Made by a program: the position numbers and the translations under genes. From positions 295,407,080 through 295,471,079 of the forward strand of contig NC_085136.1 in NCBI RefSeq assembly GCF_035046485.1: DNA of 64,000 nucleotides. The letters run 5' to 3'. Position 1 is the first letter of the stretch. Every line of letters begins with the position of its first letter. The DNA comes from Aedes albopictus (taxonomy: Eukaryota > Arthropoda > Insecta > Diptera > Culicidae). Positions 10,915-21,964 of this stretch are shown here, piece by piece. The notes beneath the pieces are model-generated. The model saw only the letters and a list, made by a program, of their open reading frames with translations. It made no database searches and was not told the DNA's origin.

Positions 10915-10949
10915 GGTACGCTTAACACCATGAATTAGGGGTCGCTTGT

Positions 10950-11280
10950 TTCAAATGGTTCAACTTATCTTGAAGATCTTTATCCAAAAACAATCACGAG
11001 TATTTTTAAGTGTTTTCATGATGCGTATAGGTACACACTTAGATTGTGATTTCCCAGTTCAGTATTTTTTTTACTGTGTTCAGTATTTTTTCTTTCTTTT
11101 GCTGAGTTCTCTACAGCAGATCTATTTCATCAGTAACGATATTTGCTGTTCATCTGTTAATTATGACAGCTCGTGAACTCATTTACAGAACTCCAAAAGC
11201 TAGACTTAACAAATACTAGCGTGAGTGAGAAATTGACAAATTGGAGAGGAATTTGCGAAAAAGTTTCTCAATCAAACCAA
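10950..11280. other. Unassigned AT-rich spacer
   Basis: Nothing recognisable lies between the 5' end of the LOA-like copy and the TA-flanked element. Confidence 0.3.
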
Positions 11281-11282
11281 TA

Positions 11283-12199
11283 GGGTAGGGCGGGGCAAGA
11301 TGAGCACCCTAAGGATCACGTTGATTTTATTGAAAGTGATCACAATTTTTCAAAGTACCTCTCAGTAGTTCTTTTTTATATCATGTTTTCTTTCACCCAT
11401 AAACATGGCAGGGTTTAAAATGCACAACAAAGATTATTTGTTTGACTAAACAAAAAAGATGTTTTATGGTCAGTCCGAACATGCTGCGGGGCAAGACGAG
11501 CACCCCTACGGTACAAGACGAGCACTTCATTAAAAACTTAATATTTTAACTATAAATTGGCCAGACAGTGATTGATATAGTAAATATTGTTTTAGCTATG
11601 GTATCACGTTCTAAAATGATCAGTTTCATTTTCGAATATTGAAAAAAAAATGTAGTTATAACACTTTATACAAAATGACCCGAAATACAATAAACGAATA
11701 TTAGGTGGCTTATTTTTTTAAACTTTCGCAAACAAACAGTTGTAGAGTATACGGAAACTTGTGTTCGGCACTATTGACTGGATGACAATCATTTCAAAAT
11801 ATTTTCTATATTCTAATCAGGGGTGCTCAACTTGACCCACTATAGGGTAATAACTTAAATTGAATAAATTTTAATGTTTGTTTTTAGACAATATTTTGTA
11901 ATGTAAGTTAAAATGCTTTGCAGTAAGCTAGTAATGTTGGCTGATAATTAGAATTACGGTAAAAAAATTATTTTGACATAAAAACCTTATTTCATTCCGA
12001 TGATTTCTTATAAGAAAATGCTCAAAATCCATGCTATTGACTAATATGACGATATTTTTCAATTAGTTCATGATGAAGTACCTTATATCAGGTTTACAAA
12101 CAGGATAAACTTTATTCTAATGGATTATGAAGTGGTTTGGACAAAAATCACCATAAAAGTAGTAAAACAGAGGGGTGCTCATCTTGCCCCGTCCTACCC
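11283..12199. mobile_element. 917-bp TA-flanked non-autonomous DNA element
   Basis: The terminal inverted repeats begin GGGTAGGGCGGGGCAAGATG on the left and GGGTAGGACGGGGCAAGATG on the complement of the right. They extend about 28 bp with one or two mismatches. TA dinucleotides flank both ends (11,281-11,282; 12,200-12,201). Subterminal copies of GGGGCAAGACGAGCACCCCT lie at about 11,486. It has no transposase frame. TA target duplication fits a Tc1/mariner-mobilised MITE. Confidence 0.8.
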
Positions 12200-12250
12200 T
12201 ATCACATTTTGATCGGCAGTACTTGAACTCTACCCGGGCATCATCTACAG

Positions 12251-12478
12251 GGCTCTGCGAACAAAAAAAAACTACCTATTGGTGCCCAACAGGCATCACT
12301 CGTGTCACATTAGGTAGATAATCCATTTCTTTGGGTAGGTACAATTGATGCGGTAGACATTTCTTATCATGTATACCTACTGCTGTATGAAAGGCAAGTA
12401 TCTTTAGTTCAAAACCATCCATTCGACTTTTTCGAACTAATCCAGTCTAACCACTGATTTTTCTACTATACCTTGTTT
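12251..12478 (+). repeat. Family A core, copy 5
   Basis: Runs from CTCTGCGAACAAAAAAAAAC through GCATCACTCGTGTCACATTA, a degraded TATA box (TGTATGAAAGGCAAG) and GTCTAACCACTGATTTTTCT. It closely resembles copy 9 (27,990-28,232). It sits directly beside the TA-flanked element at 11,283-12,199. Confidence 0.65.
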
Positions 12479-13930
12479 TGCAAAAAAACATTGGAACCAG
12501 TCCACCATGACCACGCAGGTCACAGTGACAACCATTTCTTAATCACAAAGAAAATAGAACGCAGTCATCTTTCATCTAACTAGACGGCTGCCGATCTCAA
12601 CCAGTAAACATCACACTCGTTATTCATTCCAATTATATACAATTTACAATAATCTTCTCACAAAACATACTTCTTCTGAAGATTATACCTACCGACACCG
12701 CCAATACTTTGGCTATGATTAAGTTTATCCTGCTAGTCGACAACATTTCCTTACTACTAGCTTTACTTGAAACATCTTTGCAAAAACATGTCTAGCAACC
12801 TACGATTTTAACGGCTACGCAGTCTTTTAGTTCGGGAGAACGAGGTTCAGTATTTGGCCGACGTTTCGACACTGGGGTTCACCTTTCTTGGTTCGTTGTT
12901 GGTGTGATATGTTTGTTACATGACTGATTTGCTTTGCCTAGTTTTGCAACGGACTTGGACGCATTTACGCGTGAAACGGTGAACTGGTGAAACGGCAGAC
13001 AAATAATATCGTCCTCGTTAACCCAAAAGACGTGAACGCAGTGATTTAAATCCGCAGTCGATCCGCCTAAAGACAACCTTTTCGCCGATAGCATAGTTTT
13101 TTTAGGGTGTATAACTTGTTTATCATTTTTGCATCGCGCATGTTTCTTTTGTCTCATCGACTATACAGAATGTTTGCATAAAAAAAGTATAAATTGTAAT
13201 CGATTCTCCATACAGTGAATACATTTTTATGGCGAAAATTTGAACAAGGAAACTGCTCTTGATTTTTCAATGATGGCGATTATGCCAATGACGAATCCTT
13301 CAAAGAAAATTGTTTCTCAACTGCCTTGTAAATTATTTCGGATTACCTATTTTTGAACTGCACCTCTCACTCATGAGCTTTGATTTATATGTTTTGTCCA
13401 TATTGAAGATATATCATCTCAACTTTTCTAATTATGTGCTACTAGCATCAAAACATCCTGTTATATCATTTAATAGTACATATTTTCGGCAGTTATGTTC
13501 TGTTTGTCATGGGAGGCTTCCTAAAACTTGATGAACCCAGAGTTGGCCCTAAATCCTTCTCAACCAAACTGAATTATATGGCTAAATTTCACCCACAAAA
13601 AAAAAACATGGTGGAGAGAACAAGTCTGCCGATAATACCCTTGGTCACCCTATGTGATGAGCAGAAAATCTTGAATAGGGTAAATGATACATTCCGGATA
13701 CAAATTGAAGACCAACTGATTACTTTTGGCACGTGGTATTTTTTTCTTAACTTTGTGAAAAAGCATAGTTATCTCTTATCTAAAAAAAACATATTGCAAC
13801 ACAAAAACCAAAATTCACTAATTATTTTTTTTCTTCTTATTTTTCAGGGTATGATTTTGGAGGAAGAGCAGCCTTGAACGTCAAACGTTAGTCAGTCGAT
13901 ACCTTCGCAAGATACTTTCAACATGCCTTT
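12479..13930 (+). repeat. Family A downstream block, copy 5
   Basis: Homologous to 100-541 plus 1,087-1,480 and partly to 25,695-25,968 and 28,233-28,720. Minus-strand frames in 12,879-13,157 (KVNPSVETSAKY-like just downstream) recur at 25,889-25,935. This suggests decayed coding on the minus strand. A GACGTTTCGACACTGGGG motif at about 12,860 resembles the catalytic part of Penelope-type hammerheads but is too degraded to call. Confidence 0.5.
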
Positions 13931-14096
13931 ATCGTTCGTTTCACAACTTCGATAGCGAAGAAACAAAGTTTAAAGGCAATGAATAATATGCTAAGCAACT
14001 GCTTCCGCCAATTCCACAATTTGCACCGACACTGCCTTAACAATTAATTTACATACAAGAAAATGTTGCAACTTGAAGTGAACTTTTCATACACTA

Positions 14097-14560
14097 TTTT
14101 GGCAGCTAGTGGCAGAATTTTGAAACAAGTGTTTATTTTTATCTAAGTTTATGTCCTACTGATCAACTTTGCCAAAGACACCAACTTTCTAAGTTATCGG
14201 GATTCTGAGATATAAGATTTCTAAAATTTGCATGTTCACTAGCGCCGTCTTGTGGCAGAATTGCGAAACAAGTGTTTATTTTTATGCAAGTTTATGTCAT
14301 ACTGATCAACTTTGCCGAAGACACCAACTTCCTAAGTTATCAGGATTCTGACCTATGAGATTTCTAAAATTTGCATATTCACTAGCGCCACCTAGTGGCA
14401 GAATTGCGAAACAAGTGTTTCTTTTTATGTAAGTTTATGTCATACTTATCAACTTTGCCAAAGACACCAACTTCCTAAGTTATCGGGATTCTGGGATATG
14501 AGGTTTTGAAAATTTACTTGCTCACTAGCGCCGCCCAGTGGAGGAATTTCGAACTTCGCA
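14097..14560. repeat. 143-bp tandem repeat with CTCF-like motif in each unit
   Basis: Four successive motif positions (14,097, 14,240, 14,383, 14,526) lie exactly 143 bp apart. The best unit, 14,383-14,401, reads TAGCGCCACCTAGTGGCAG. Between them the units share AACAAGTGTTTATTTTTATG, CATACTGATCAACTTTGCC and ACACCAACTTCCTAAGTTAT. It has no coding potential. The motif resembles the known CTCF core in reverse complement; binding is inference only. Confidence 0.75.
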
Positions 14561-14984
14561 ACTCATCATCAGTAAGTTATTGGCGTACCCAACAACTTTT
14601 CCGAAGAAACTATCCTTCCAAATTATCAGGGTCTTTAGCTGTCGCATATCGTAACGTTTGCTTGACAACCTGATATGGTTGCTGTAGAGCAATTTAACAT
14701 CAAACTGTTGATGGTCCCTCTAGCGGCCAAGTTGCCAACTAATCATAGGAACCAAAGTTCTAAATGGTAGATCTTATCAAGCTCTAAACTTTGCCGAAGA
14801 AAGCATTGCGCTAACTCTTAACACACCCGAGATAATAGGCCACACCCACAAAAAGCCGAAATCCCATAAGCTTAGTCTCCTATAACGCTCACTCCTGTTT
14901 AGTAGGAGTTCGAAATAATAGGAGTCTGTTTAATAGGAATTCGTTTAGTAAGAGACTCGACTGTATGCATGTACTTTAACATGT
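14561..14984. other. Unassigned stretch after the 143-bp array
   Basis: Continues with diverged array-like phrases (ACTTTTCCGAAGAAACT, CCTCTAGCGGCCAAGTTG), suggesting older decayed units. No gene is seen. Confidence 0.35.
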
Positions 14985-15395
14985 TTTACGAATTTGTTGA
15001 CATATTGTGGGGTAGAGAAACTGAACTAAATTATCGCCCTAAGCGTTTGGTCTCGTTTTCAATTGGAATGTATAATATATAATCCTTCCTTCCTACCATG
15101 TAATATCGTAGATGGTATTATGTTCTAAGCACGACGAAAAAACGCTCAAAAATACCTATGCGACCGAAAGATGTGTACCTAATTTGTGTCCATCAATACC
15201 AATGTGAATTTAATTATGTGTATAGGTAGCAAATATTTGTTTACAGGTACAATTTTTGTCGTTGGCATATTCATCGCATGTACTTACCTACGACTGTATA
15301 AAAGGCAAGTTTCTTTGGTTCAAAGCCATCCATTCGAATCGACTTGTTGGCGTTATCAAGTCTAACCGCTATATTTTCTATTAATTTCTGATTGT
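14985..15395 (+). repeat. Family A core with extended flank, copy 6
   Basis: The core (15,146-15,395) has CCTACGACTGTATAAAAGGC and TTCAAAGCCATCCATTCGA. The segment 14,985-15,145 is the inverse of 24,040-24,200 (GTGCTTAGAACATAATACC, CCCCACAATATGTCA in complement). The repeat unit is therefore longer than the core, about 400 bp or more. Confidence 0.6.
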
Positions 15396-15687
15396 CTGCC
15401 TTTATGTAGTATACTGGTTTCTTTTTAAGTTTCGTTACAATCCTTGTCTCGTCTGAATTTACCTTACTGCGCTGTCCTGTTTTGATGGCGTCTGCTACGA
15501 TGTTCCTGGTTGTATTTTGGTCTTTGATGTTAACGTTTTGTGTGATCGGTGTTTCCATTCCACGATGATCTATTCCACGTCTAGCTTCGAAGTAACCGCA
15601 AATCCCCTTATTGAGGTGTGTCAATTGTTCCTCTGTGAACTGTTGCATCGAACGGTTTACTACGAATCCTTCAATGGGTTGAACCAT
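15271..15687 (-). pseudogene. Decayed ORF tail running into family A
   Basis: A minus-strand frame of about 138 codons with a hydrophilic composition (IKDQNTTRNIVADAIKTGQR, TKLKKKPVYYIKADNQKL) reads straight into the family A core, where it continues as MDGFEPKKLAFYTVVG. The DNQKL-IEN junction is also seen near 23,845 and, with stops, at 6,225 and 26,210. I do not recognise the protein. It could be a retroelement gag-like remnant. No catalytic motif is visible. Confidence 0.4.
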
Positions 15688-15739
15688 CGGAACTGGAGTG
15701 TGGGTGTCCTTTGTCGCTCTGATTTCGTTTCGTAGATTC

Positions 15740-16680
15740 GTCAGCTTCGTTTTGTGTAGTCGTCTCTTCCCGTCTGGTTCACATTCCTCTGCTCACTTTA
15801 CCTTGGTGAGAGCCTTCCGGATATTCGTTGGCCAAATTTTAATGCAGGAATAGCACTTAAGTGTCAGCTTGTCCAACTAGGCGTAGTGGCGTTTGATGGT
15901 GTCTGCGATGTACTCTGCTTCGGCCTTCCTGGTGACGCTGGCTGGGATGTGCTTTTTAACCTTAATCTAACTGGTGTTCTCCTTTTGACACTTCTTCAGA
16001 AATCCGACGTCCTTCTGCATTCAGTATTTTTAATATTCCCCTCTGTTTTTCATAAATCTTTGAAGAAAATTCTGCACGCAAACTATATAAGAGATAGCTT
16101 TTTCCGCTGAAAAAAAAATCTAGAAATTCTTCCGATGAAACTTTTCCGATAATTCTTGCCCAGAACATTTTCATGAGTCTCGCAAGATATTTCGCCTGCA
16201 CTTTAGAAGGAAATGTCTCAAGGAATCCCATCGGAAATAGCTTCACGACATCGTCAAAAATATTGAAGACATTGCATAATAAAGACCTGCATAATTTCCG
16301 GTAGGAATTATTTACCAATTTTCTTCAATAATAAGACTCCAAAAGTTCTGCGAATGATTCCACCACGATTATTGTGAGTTAATGTTCACCATAATTCTAC
16401 TGGAAATGCGTTGTCTGATCGGATCATGAAAATGTTACCTACATTATTCTATAGAAACATCTGGTAGTACTTCAAGAATCTAGCTTCCACTAGCACTAGA
16501 TATTCCCAGAAAACTTGGTGGATATTCCACCTGAAATTATGTTACATGTTTCGTAAAAAAATCTGCTAACATTTTTGTTTTTCAAAGAATATGGCCATAA
16601 AAATAAATTGTGATGCACATTCTGATATTCTTCAAAAAAATAGTAGCATATTTGCAAGGGTTTTCATCAAAAACCTGATT
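15740..16680. other. Degenerate low-complexity stretch
   Basis: No gene. From about 15,990 to 16,560 it has loosely repeated TTCTTCCGATGAAACTTTTCC and GGAATCCCATCGGAAAT phrases. These resemble, in decayed form, the array at 36,560-38,520. Confidence 0.35.
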
Positions 16681-16799
16681 GACGCAAAAAAAAAGACAAC
16701 TGACCCTGCCAGATAATGTACGATTGGCAGAAAATGGAAACATTGTTGAACAAAATTTAGAGTTGACAGTTATTTTTACTAGCACACACTATTGCCATT

Positions 16800-16905
16800 T
16801 TCTTAATTTTCGGGAAATCCCGAGAATTTCGGAAAAATATCCCGAAATTCGGGAATTTTTAGTTCCCGGGAAATCCCGGGCAAGACCCTCTAATTTCCCC
16901 TAACA
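16800..16905. repeat. CCCGGGAAATCCCGGG palindrome cluster
   Basis: Repeated CGGGAAATCCCGAGAATTTC, CCCGAAATTCGGGAATTT and CCCGGGAAATCCCGGG palindromes in a short span. Probably the end of a decayed MITE. No partner terminus was identified. Confidence 0.35.
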
Positions 16906-17088
16906 AAGCAAAGTGCGACAAACCGTATAAAAAATCAGAAATCTCATACAAAAAGTGTGAAAAGGGGGCAGGAGTTTTTTTTTTGAAAATTGCCATTTTA
17001 AAGTAACGTAATTTATGGACGTTCGGTGAAAGAAAAGGAAATGATTTAAAGAGAATCACCTGAGGATACAAATATGCCTGCCTTCTTA

Positions 17089-17290
17089 CGTTTTCAGGAG
17101 CACTTATCTTAAAAAAAATGGTAAACCAATGCGCTCGATTTGGAAAGCTGCCTTTTTTGCAAGTTAGTAAAGCCAGGATAAACAAGTGCGGCTTGGTTCG
17201 ATGCTTCGTTCGTCAGATTTGTGCCTCTAAAGTTTGTATGCAAATTTGCAATGGTATTTCTTGCAGATTTGTTTAATTCCAACCAGAGAT
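17089..17290 (-). repeat. Repeat C, copy 1
   Basis: Shares, in inverse orientation, GCTTGGTTCGATGCTTCGTT, AAAGTTTGTATGCAAATTTG and TGCGCTCGATTTGGAAAGCTG with 31,075-31,235. The second copy sits just upstream of an LOA-like element, so this may be part of that family's 5' region. It is noncoding as seen. Confidence 0.55.
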
Positions 17291-17466
17291 TTTCAAACAA
17301 TAAAGAATCCTTAGTATCGCAAAGTCACATCGTCAGAAATGTCTTGAATGGTTTGGGTAGGTGCACCTTTTTTGGGCACATGCCATCACAACTAAGTTAA
17401 AAATCAAATCAAAGCACAGAGAACAGACATCCAATCTAGAACAAAATTTCTCTCGAGATATGTGTA

Positions 17467-17739
17467 CACAGATAAAAATAATGAGATTTACACGTCATGT
17501 AAACTTCATTTTAGTCATGTAAACTTAGTGTTATGATGGTTTACATGATATATCATGTAAATTTGTGTTATATGTCATGTAAACTCTCAGAGTCATGCTG
17601 AATTACATGACATATAATGGAAGTTTACATGATATTTCATGAACTTTACATGATATGTCATGTAAACTTCTGTGATATCCCACGCTCCAATTATGTGCAT
17701 CATATGTCACAGAATTTTACACTCTTTTTTCGATCTGTG
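17467..17739. mobile_element. 273-bp TA-flanked MITE with internal TCATGTAAA repeats
   Basis: Termini CACAGAT and ATCTGTG sit between TA dinucleotides (17,465-17,466; 17,740-17,741). The interior is built of alternating TCATGTAAACTT and TTTACATGATAT motifs in both orientations, so the transcript could fold extensively. It has no ORF. Confidence 0.65.
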
Positions 17740-17742
17740 TAA

Positions 17743-18689
17743 GAACTCAAATGTTTTTAGCGTTGACAATACTAGCGCCATCATTCAGCATGTGTCCACA
17801 GTCAGTGGTGAGTATACATATCAAGAGAAGTATCATATTCACCGCTGATAACGGCATGGGAACTTTGCGATAGTAGCGCTGCTACGAAATCACCACTTGT
17901 GTTGCCATTTCAAATGACCGTTAAATTCCTTACACTGGTTTCGGAACTGGATTAGGATGTCTGTTCTCTGCGTTCAAAGTGCGCAAAATAGGCCCCCAGT
18001 CCCACAAATGGTCTCAGATCCTACCAGATGCATTACTGATCAACTACTAATGCTTCCAAGATTCCCAAAAACCATCAACTTCAGCACGTCGATAAATCAA
18101 TTGCTCGCGTCGTCGTTACTAACATCGTTGCGTTGGTATAAATATGAATGCCGGCATCTGCGTCACTTTCTGTGTTCTCGTAAAACCATCGGCAGTAAAA
18201 CATCAAACAAAACGTGAACCTGGACGACAGTCTTCAACAGGTACCGTATGCAATACCAGGTATCGGTATTGTTATACATCAAAATCTGTTCTCGTCGGTA
18301 CTGAAGCAATACGATCAAATAATAATAATATTGACACGTTCCGACGACTGGGTTTACATTCCCACCCGGTGTGCAGGCAATGACTGATGTATTTAGGTTT
18401 GTATGTAACTTATGCGCTGGATACCATACTTTATTGCTCTCAAGCTCGGTTATAGAGGGATTGCGAGGCATGGGGTAACGTGAACTGCGTTGGATGGAAC
18501 AATTATTCCATTATTCCATTAGGCAGATTTTCACTTTCATGATCAAAGGTCTTCGTTTGAGTGTTTACTACATATGTCATCGTGGTCTCATTTGCTCTCT
18601 ATACAGAAAAGGGCATCGATTGGGGTGCGCGAATTACTGAGGAATAACACTTCTCAATTCAGCGTTCAAATTTTTTCGGAATTCTGTTC
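17743..18689. other. Unassigned stretch
   Basis: No recognisable gene. Short open frames at 17,957-18,383 lack known motifs. It precedes the truncated RTE-like element. Confidence 0.3.
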
Positions 18690-19872
18690 CACAGGCTGAG
18701 GCCAATTGAGGAGTCCTTCGTCGGCGAATACCAGGCGGATTTTTGTGAGGGCCGATCAACGACGAATCAGATGTTCACCCTGCGGCAGATTCTCGATAAA
18801 TTTCGGAACTACAACTTGCAGACCCATCATCTGTTTATTGATTTCAAGGCGGCGTACGATTCGGTGAAGAGAAATGAGTTATGGCAGATTATGATCGAAT
18901 ATGGTTCTCCAGCGAGGCTAATTAGACTGATTCGTGCGACGCTTGACGGATCGAAATCAAGTGTACTGGTTGCGGATGAAATTTCGTCATCGTTCGTAAC
19001 CTTAGACGGGCTGAAGCAGGGCGATGCTCTTTCGAACTTACTGTTCAACATAGTGCTGGCAGGAGAGATAAAGAGAGCTGGTGTGCAAAGGAGCGGAACC
19101 ATTGTCACGAGGTCGCATATGCTCCTGGGCTTCGCGGATGATATCGACATCAACGGGATCGACCATCGGGCCGTGGAAGAGGCGTTCATACCTTTAAAAT
19201 GGGAGACTGCGAGAATTGGACTAACGATTAACACCACAAAGACCAAGTACATGATTGCTGGTGGTCAACGTCGGTCCGGCCGTGGTTATGGTGCTAGGTG
19301 ATGCTAGGTGGTGAAAAGTTTAATGTTGTGAACGAATTTGTTTATCTTGGTACTCTAGCAACGTGTGACAATGATGTTAGCCGCGAGGTGAAAAAACGGA
19401 TTGCAGCTGAAGTCCCGTAGGCAGCAAACGAAGACAAAACTAGCGTTGTACAAGACTCTGATTCTTCCGGTCGCTTTATACGGCCATGAATCGTGGACGT
19501 TGAGAGAAGCTGATCGGAGAGCCTTTGGAGTCTTTGAACGTAAAGTGCTGCGAACAATACTCGGCGGTAAACTGGAGGATAGCATCTGGCGGCGTCGCAT
19601 GTACCACGAATTGTACCACGTATATGATGAGATGGATATAGTGAAGCGAATAAAACACGGCAGACTGTGGTGGGCAGGGCACGTAGCTCGTATGTCGAAG
19701 GAACGACAAGCTTGAACCATATTCAGCAGAGAACCAGGCTTCGTGGTAGGCCACGCACACGGTGGCTTTTTGCAGTTGAAGGGGACCTAAGGGCTCTCAA
19801 GGTTTAGGGTGCCTGGAAGGGATTGGCCCAGGACCGAGAGCAGTGGAGGCGAATGATTCATTCGGCGTAGAC
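18690..19872 (+). pseudogene. 5'-truncated RTE-like non-LTR retrotransposon (RT to C terminus)
   Basis: Encodes a reverse transcriptase without RNase H. It starts mid-RT with RPIEESFVGEYQADF (about 18,695-18,745) and STTNQMFTLRQIL. Then come motif A FIDFKAAYDS, motif B GLKQGDALSNLLFN, motif C GFADDIDI and IGLTINTTKTKYM, all in one frame at 18,771-19,301. A stop near 19,300 and a frameshift near 19,410 break the thumb region. The C-terminal part at 19,401-19,715 keeps ALYGHESWTL, FERKVLRTI and RLWWAGHVARM. It ends near 19,870 in QWRRMIHSA. The catalytic Asp pair is intact but the protein is not. Two relatives lie on the minus strand at 40,215-40,880 and 44,700-46,755. I place it with RTE-type elements by the KQGD and WAGHVARM features; the exact clade is uncertain. 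Confidence 0.8.
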
Positions 19873-20237
19873 TCACCGCTACGAACTGTAACCGATCAAG
19901 TATCAAGTAAGTCATCGTGAAAATGTAATTTCCCACGTTAATAAATTGAGACAGTTATTCAGGATGAAGTGCACAAATTACTGCCACAAAATAATTGTCA
20001 GCACAAAGAAAATTCTTCATTGGCTGTAATTTTGGCTTCAGCGAATAAAAAAAATCCCTTGTGCAATGCGGTACAAGGGTGCCAAATGTGAGTCATGGTT
20101 TCAGCGGGAGCCTTCAAGAGTTTTGAAATACTGTTTGCGAGGAAATGCGGTAGTGAAGGTCATCAAACAGCACAAGGATCATCATCTCAAGTCTCAGTGG
20201 AGCTAGGTACTACTGACGAGAGAAAATTGGTAATAAA
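19873..20237. other. Unassigned flank of the LTR element
   Basis: No gene is recognised. Removing the LTR element and the SINE fragment rejoins AATAAAGATAG to AATATGTTAATTTGAATAG as the pre-insertion site. Confidence 0.4.
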
Positions 20238-20242
20238 GATAG

Positions 20243-20620
20243 TGTTTCGGCCAGGATGTCTTGCCCCACGTTGTGTCTAACTATATACGGGACACCGGGC
20301 GGCGTAAAAGAAGTACTACTAGACTACGTTTGACTATTTATTCGCACCACCGTGTGGCAGTGCTCCACACGGCGGTGATATGACGAGAACACACTATATT
20401 ACATACATTCAGGGCTTCCCTTTTATAGGGGAAGCAGTACGGATAGATACAAAACAACAGAGCGCACGGTAGCACGCTTTACCATGCCTACCGTGGCTCT
20501 AGGCATTTACTGTAGGCTATGAAAGAGATACAATAGTTGAATGGGCTGTGTTGTACGGCGCTGATAGCGTGTGTACCTAACAGCCAACGACGGCGTCGAC
20601 GAACGGTGCGAGATCAAACA
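20243..20620 (-). repeat. 3' LTR
   Basis: 378 bp, identical as far as I can compare by eye to 21,569-21,946. It contains the near-inverted ACCACCGTGTGGCAG / CTCCACACGGCGGT hairpin. Confidence 0.92.
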
Positions 20621-20631
20621 TCCTCCCGCCC
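20621..20631 (-). promoter_or_regulatory. Polypurine tract candidate
   Basis: Minus-strand GGGCGGGAGGA abuts the 3' LTR, the expected position for plus-strand DNA priming. Confidence 0.6.
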
Positions 20632-21554
20632 GAAAACGAAGTTTTCTAATTCACCGTTGCACCGGGCAGGTTGACGACGGCGATCGATGTGGCACTGTAG
20701 GTACGATCGTGACAGGCTGATTTGGTTGGCTGCGATCGGGTTGCGATGATGCGCTCGCTTCTCAGGCTCGCTCGTTGTTGCAGGTACGATCGGGCTGGCT
20801 TCAGTTGCCTTGATGTGCTTGCGTGCAGGCAGGAAAGGCACACACGATCATTCGGTTGGATGGATGTGCAGAGGTTGATCGTCGTCGTCGTCGTCGTCGT
20901 CTGGATGGATGGCTTGATTTTACTGCGATTGAGTTGGATGGTCTTTGGATCCCCGATACGATGATGAATTGGCTTGACTGATGGAAGATGTTTGTCCTGT
21001 GCTCTAGTGACGCCGACCGGAGTTTCCTGTTGTGGCTCAACTTGATCCGACTACGCCTAGTGCTGGATCGGAAATCCGGGGTACTAGCTAGCACTTACGA
21101 AAACGGTGATGATGATGGACGGGAGATTCCTGCTGTTCGGTAGCATGACCTGACTGCGCGGAGTGGCAGGTCAGAATTCCTTTTTCCAGCGTCTACTGTG
21201 CTTCAACGCTGGAGTCCGACGAAATGGCGCTACGGCCCGATGGGTTGACGCTTCGGTCCGAAAAGTGGCGCTGCGGCCAGGGAATGGACGCAGGGGTCCG
21301 ACGGGTAGACGGTGCGTTCGGCAAGTCGACGCTTCGGCCTTGCTTCACGGGTCTGACGATGGACGCAGGGGTCCGACGGAAATGCAGGGATCCAAACGGG
21401 ATGACGCACGGGTCTGACGGTGGACGCAACGGTCCTAACGGATAGACGCACATGTCTCGGGTGATGTGCTCACTGTTGGGTTGACGACGACGATTCACAG
21501 AGTCCAGCGGTTTGCTTCTTCCGACGTCCGGTGATCCTCTCCAGATGCCATCCT

Positions 21555-21567
21555 GGTCACGGCACCA
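21555..21567 (-). promoter_or_regulatory. Primer binding site candidate
   Basis: Minus-strand TGGTGCCGTGACC, separated from the 5' LTR by one base. The TGG start is the complement of a tRNA CCA end. I cannot name the tRNA. Confidence 0.65.
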
Positions 21568-21568
21568 A

Positions 21569-21946
21569 TGTTTCGGCCAGGATGTCTTGCCCCACGTTGT
21601 GTCTAACTATATACGGGACACCGGGCGGCGTAAAAGAAGTACTACTAGACTACGTTTGACTATTTATTCGCACCACCGTGTGGCAGTGCTCCACACGGCG
21701 GTGATATGACGAGAACACACTATATTACATACATTCAGGGCTTCCCTTTTATAGGGGAAGCAGTACGGATAGATACAAAACAACAGAGCGCACGGTAGCA
21801 CGCTTTACCATGCCTACCGTGGCTCTAGGCATTTACTGTAGGCTATGAAAGAGATACAATAGTTGAATGGGCTGTGTTGTACGGCGCTGATAGCGTGTGT
21901 ACCTAACAGCCAACGACGGCGTCGACGAACGGTGCGAGATCAAACA
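21569..21946 (-). repeat. 5' LTR
   Basis: 378 bp. In minus orientation it starts TGTTTGATCTCGC and ends GGCCGAAACA. It would carry the promoter of the genomic transcript. Confidence 0.92.
21746..21753 (-). promoter_or_regulatory. TATA box in 5' LTR
   Basis: Minus-strand TATAAAAG within CCCTATAAAAGGG. It lies about 195 bp into the LTR, a usual position for an LTR promoter. Confidence 0.6.
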
Positions 21947-21964
21947 GATAGAATATGTTAATTT

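Larger units (their letters stand above)
7077..10930 (-). mobile_element. LOA/Lian-like non-LTR retrotransposon, near full length in its ORF2 half
   Basis: On the minus strand the order is ORF1-tail remnant (about 10,914-10,717), ORF2 endonuclease (10,700-9,153) and ORF2 RT plus RNase H (9,210-7,318). A T-run at about 7,077-7,093 is the 3' poly(A). The domain order EN-RT-RNase H and the EN and RT signatures fit the LOA clade, whose Aedes member Lian is known from the literature. Defects are a deletion with frameshift at about 9,180-9,230 and an in-frame stop near 7,318. The element looks fairly young because its frames are long, but it cannot make an active protein. Confidence 0.85.
20243..21946 (-). 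mobile_element. Complete 1.7-kb non-autonomous LTR retrotransposon (TRIM/LARD-like)
   Basis: Two 378-bp direct repeats that look identical by eye flank a 948-bp interior with no recognisable gag or pol. A 5-bp target duplication, GATAG, lies at 20,238-20,242 and 21,947-21,951. LTR ends are TGTTT...AAACA. A primer-binding-like TGGTGCCGTGACC one base from the right LTR and a purine tract GGGCGGGAGGA touching the left LTR both read on the minus strand, fixing the orientation. The 5-bp duplication and the TGGTGCC primer site fit BEL/Pao or gypsy mobilisation. The interior has a GTC microsatellite (20,876-20,902) and GGTCCGACGG-type short repeats (21,235-21,440). Near-identical LTRs imply recent insertion by an autonomous partner elsewhere. 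Confidence 0.9.

Noticed and set aside
13509..13877. 122-codon frame in family A
   Set aside because: The matching region at 1,087-1,440 is frame-broken, composition is A/T-rich and no motif is seen. It is treated as repeat.
18827..19252. Minus-strand frame opposite the RTE-like RT
   Set aside because: It is a shadow of the plus-strand RT, whose motifs A, B and C are unmistakable.
21193..21498. Pro/Arg-rich frames in the LTR element interior
   Set aside because: Open on both strands because of short GGTCCGACGG repeats. No gag or protease motif.
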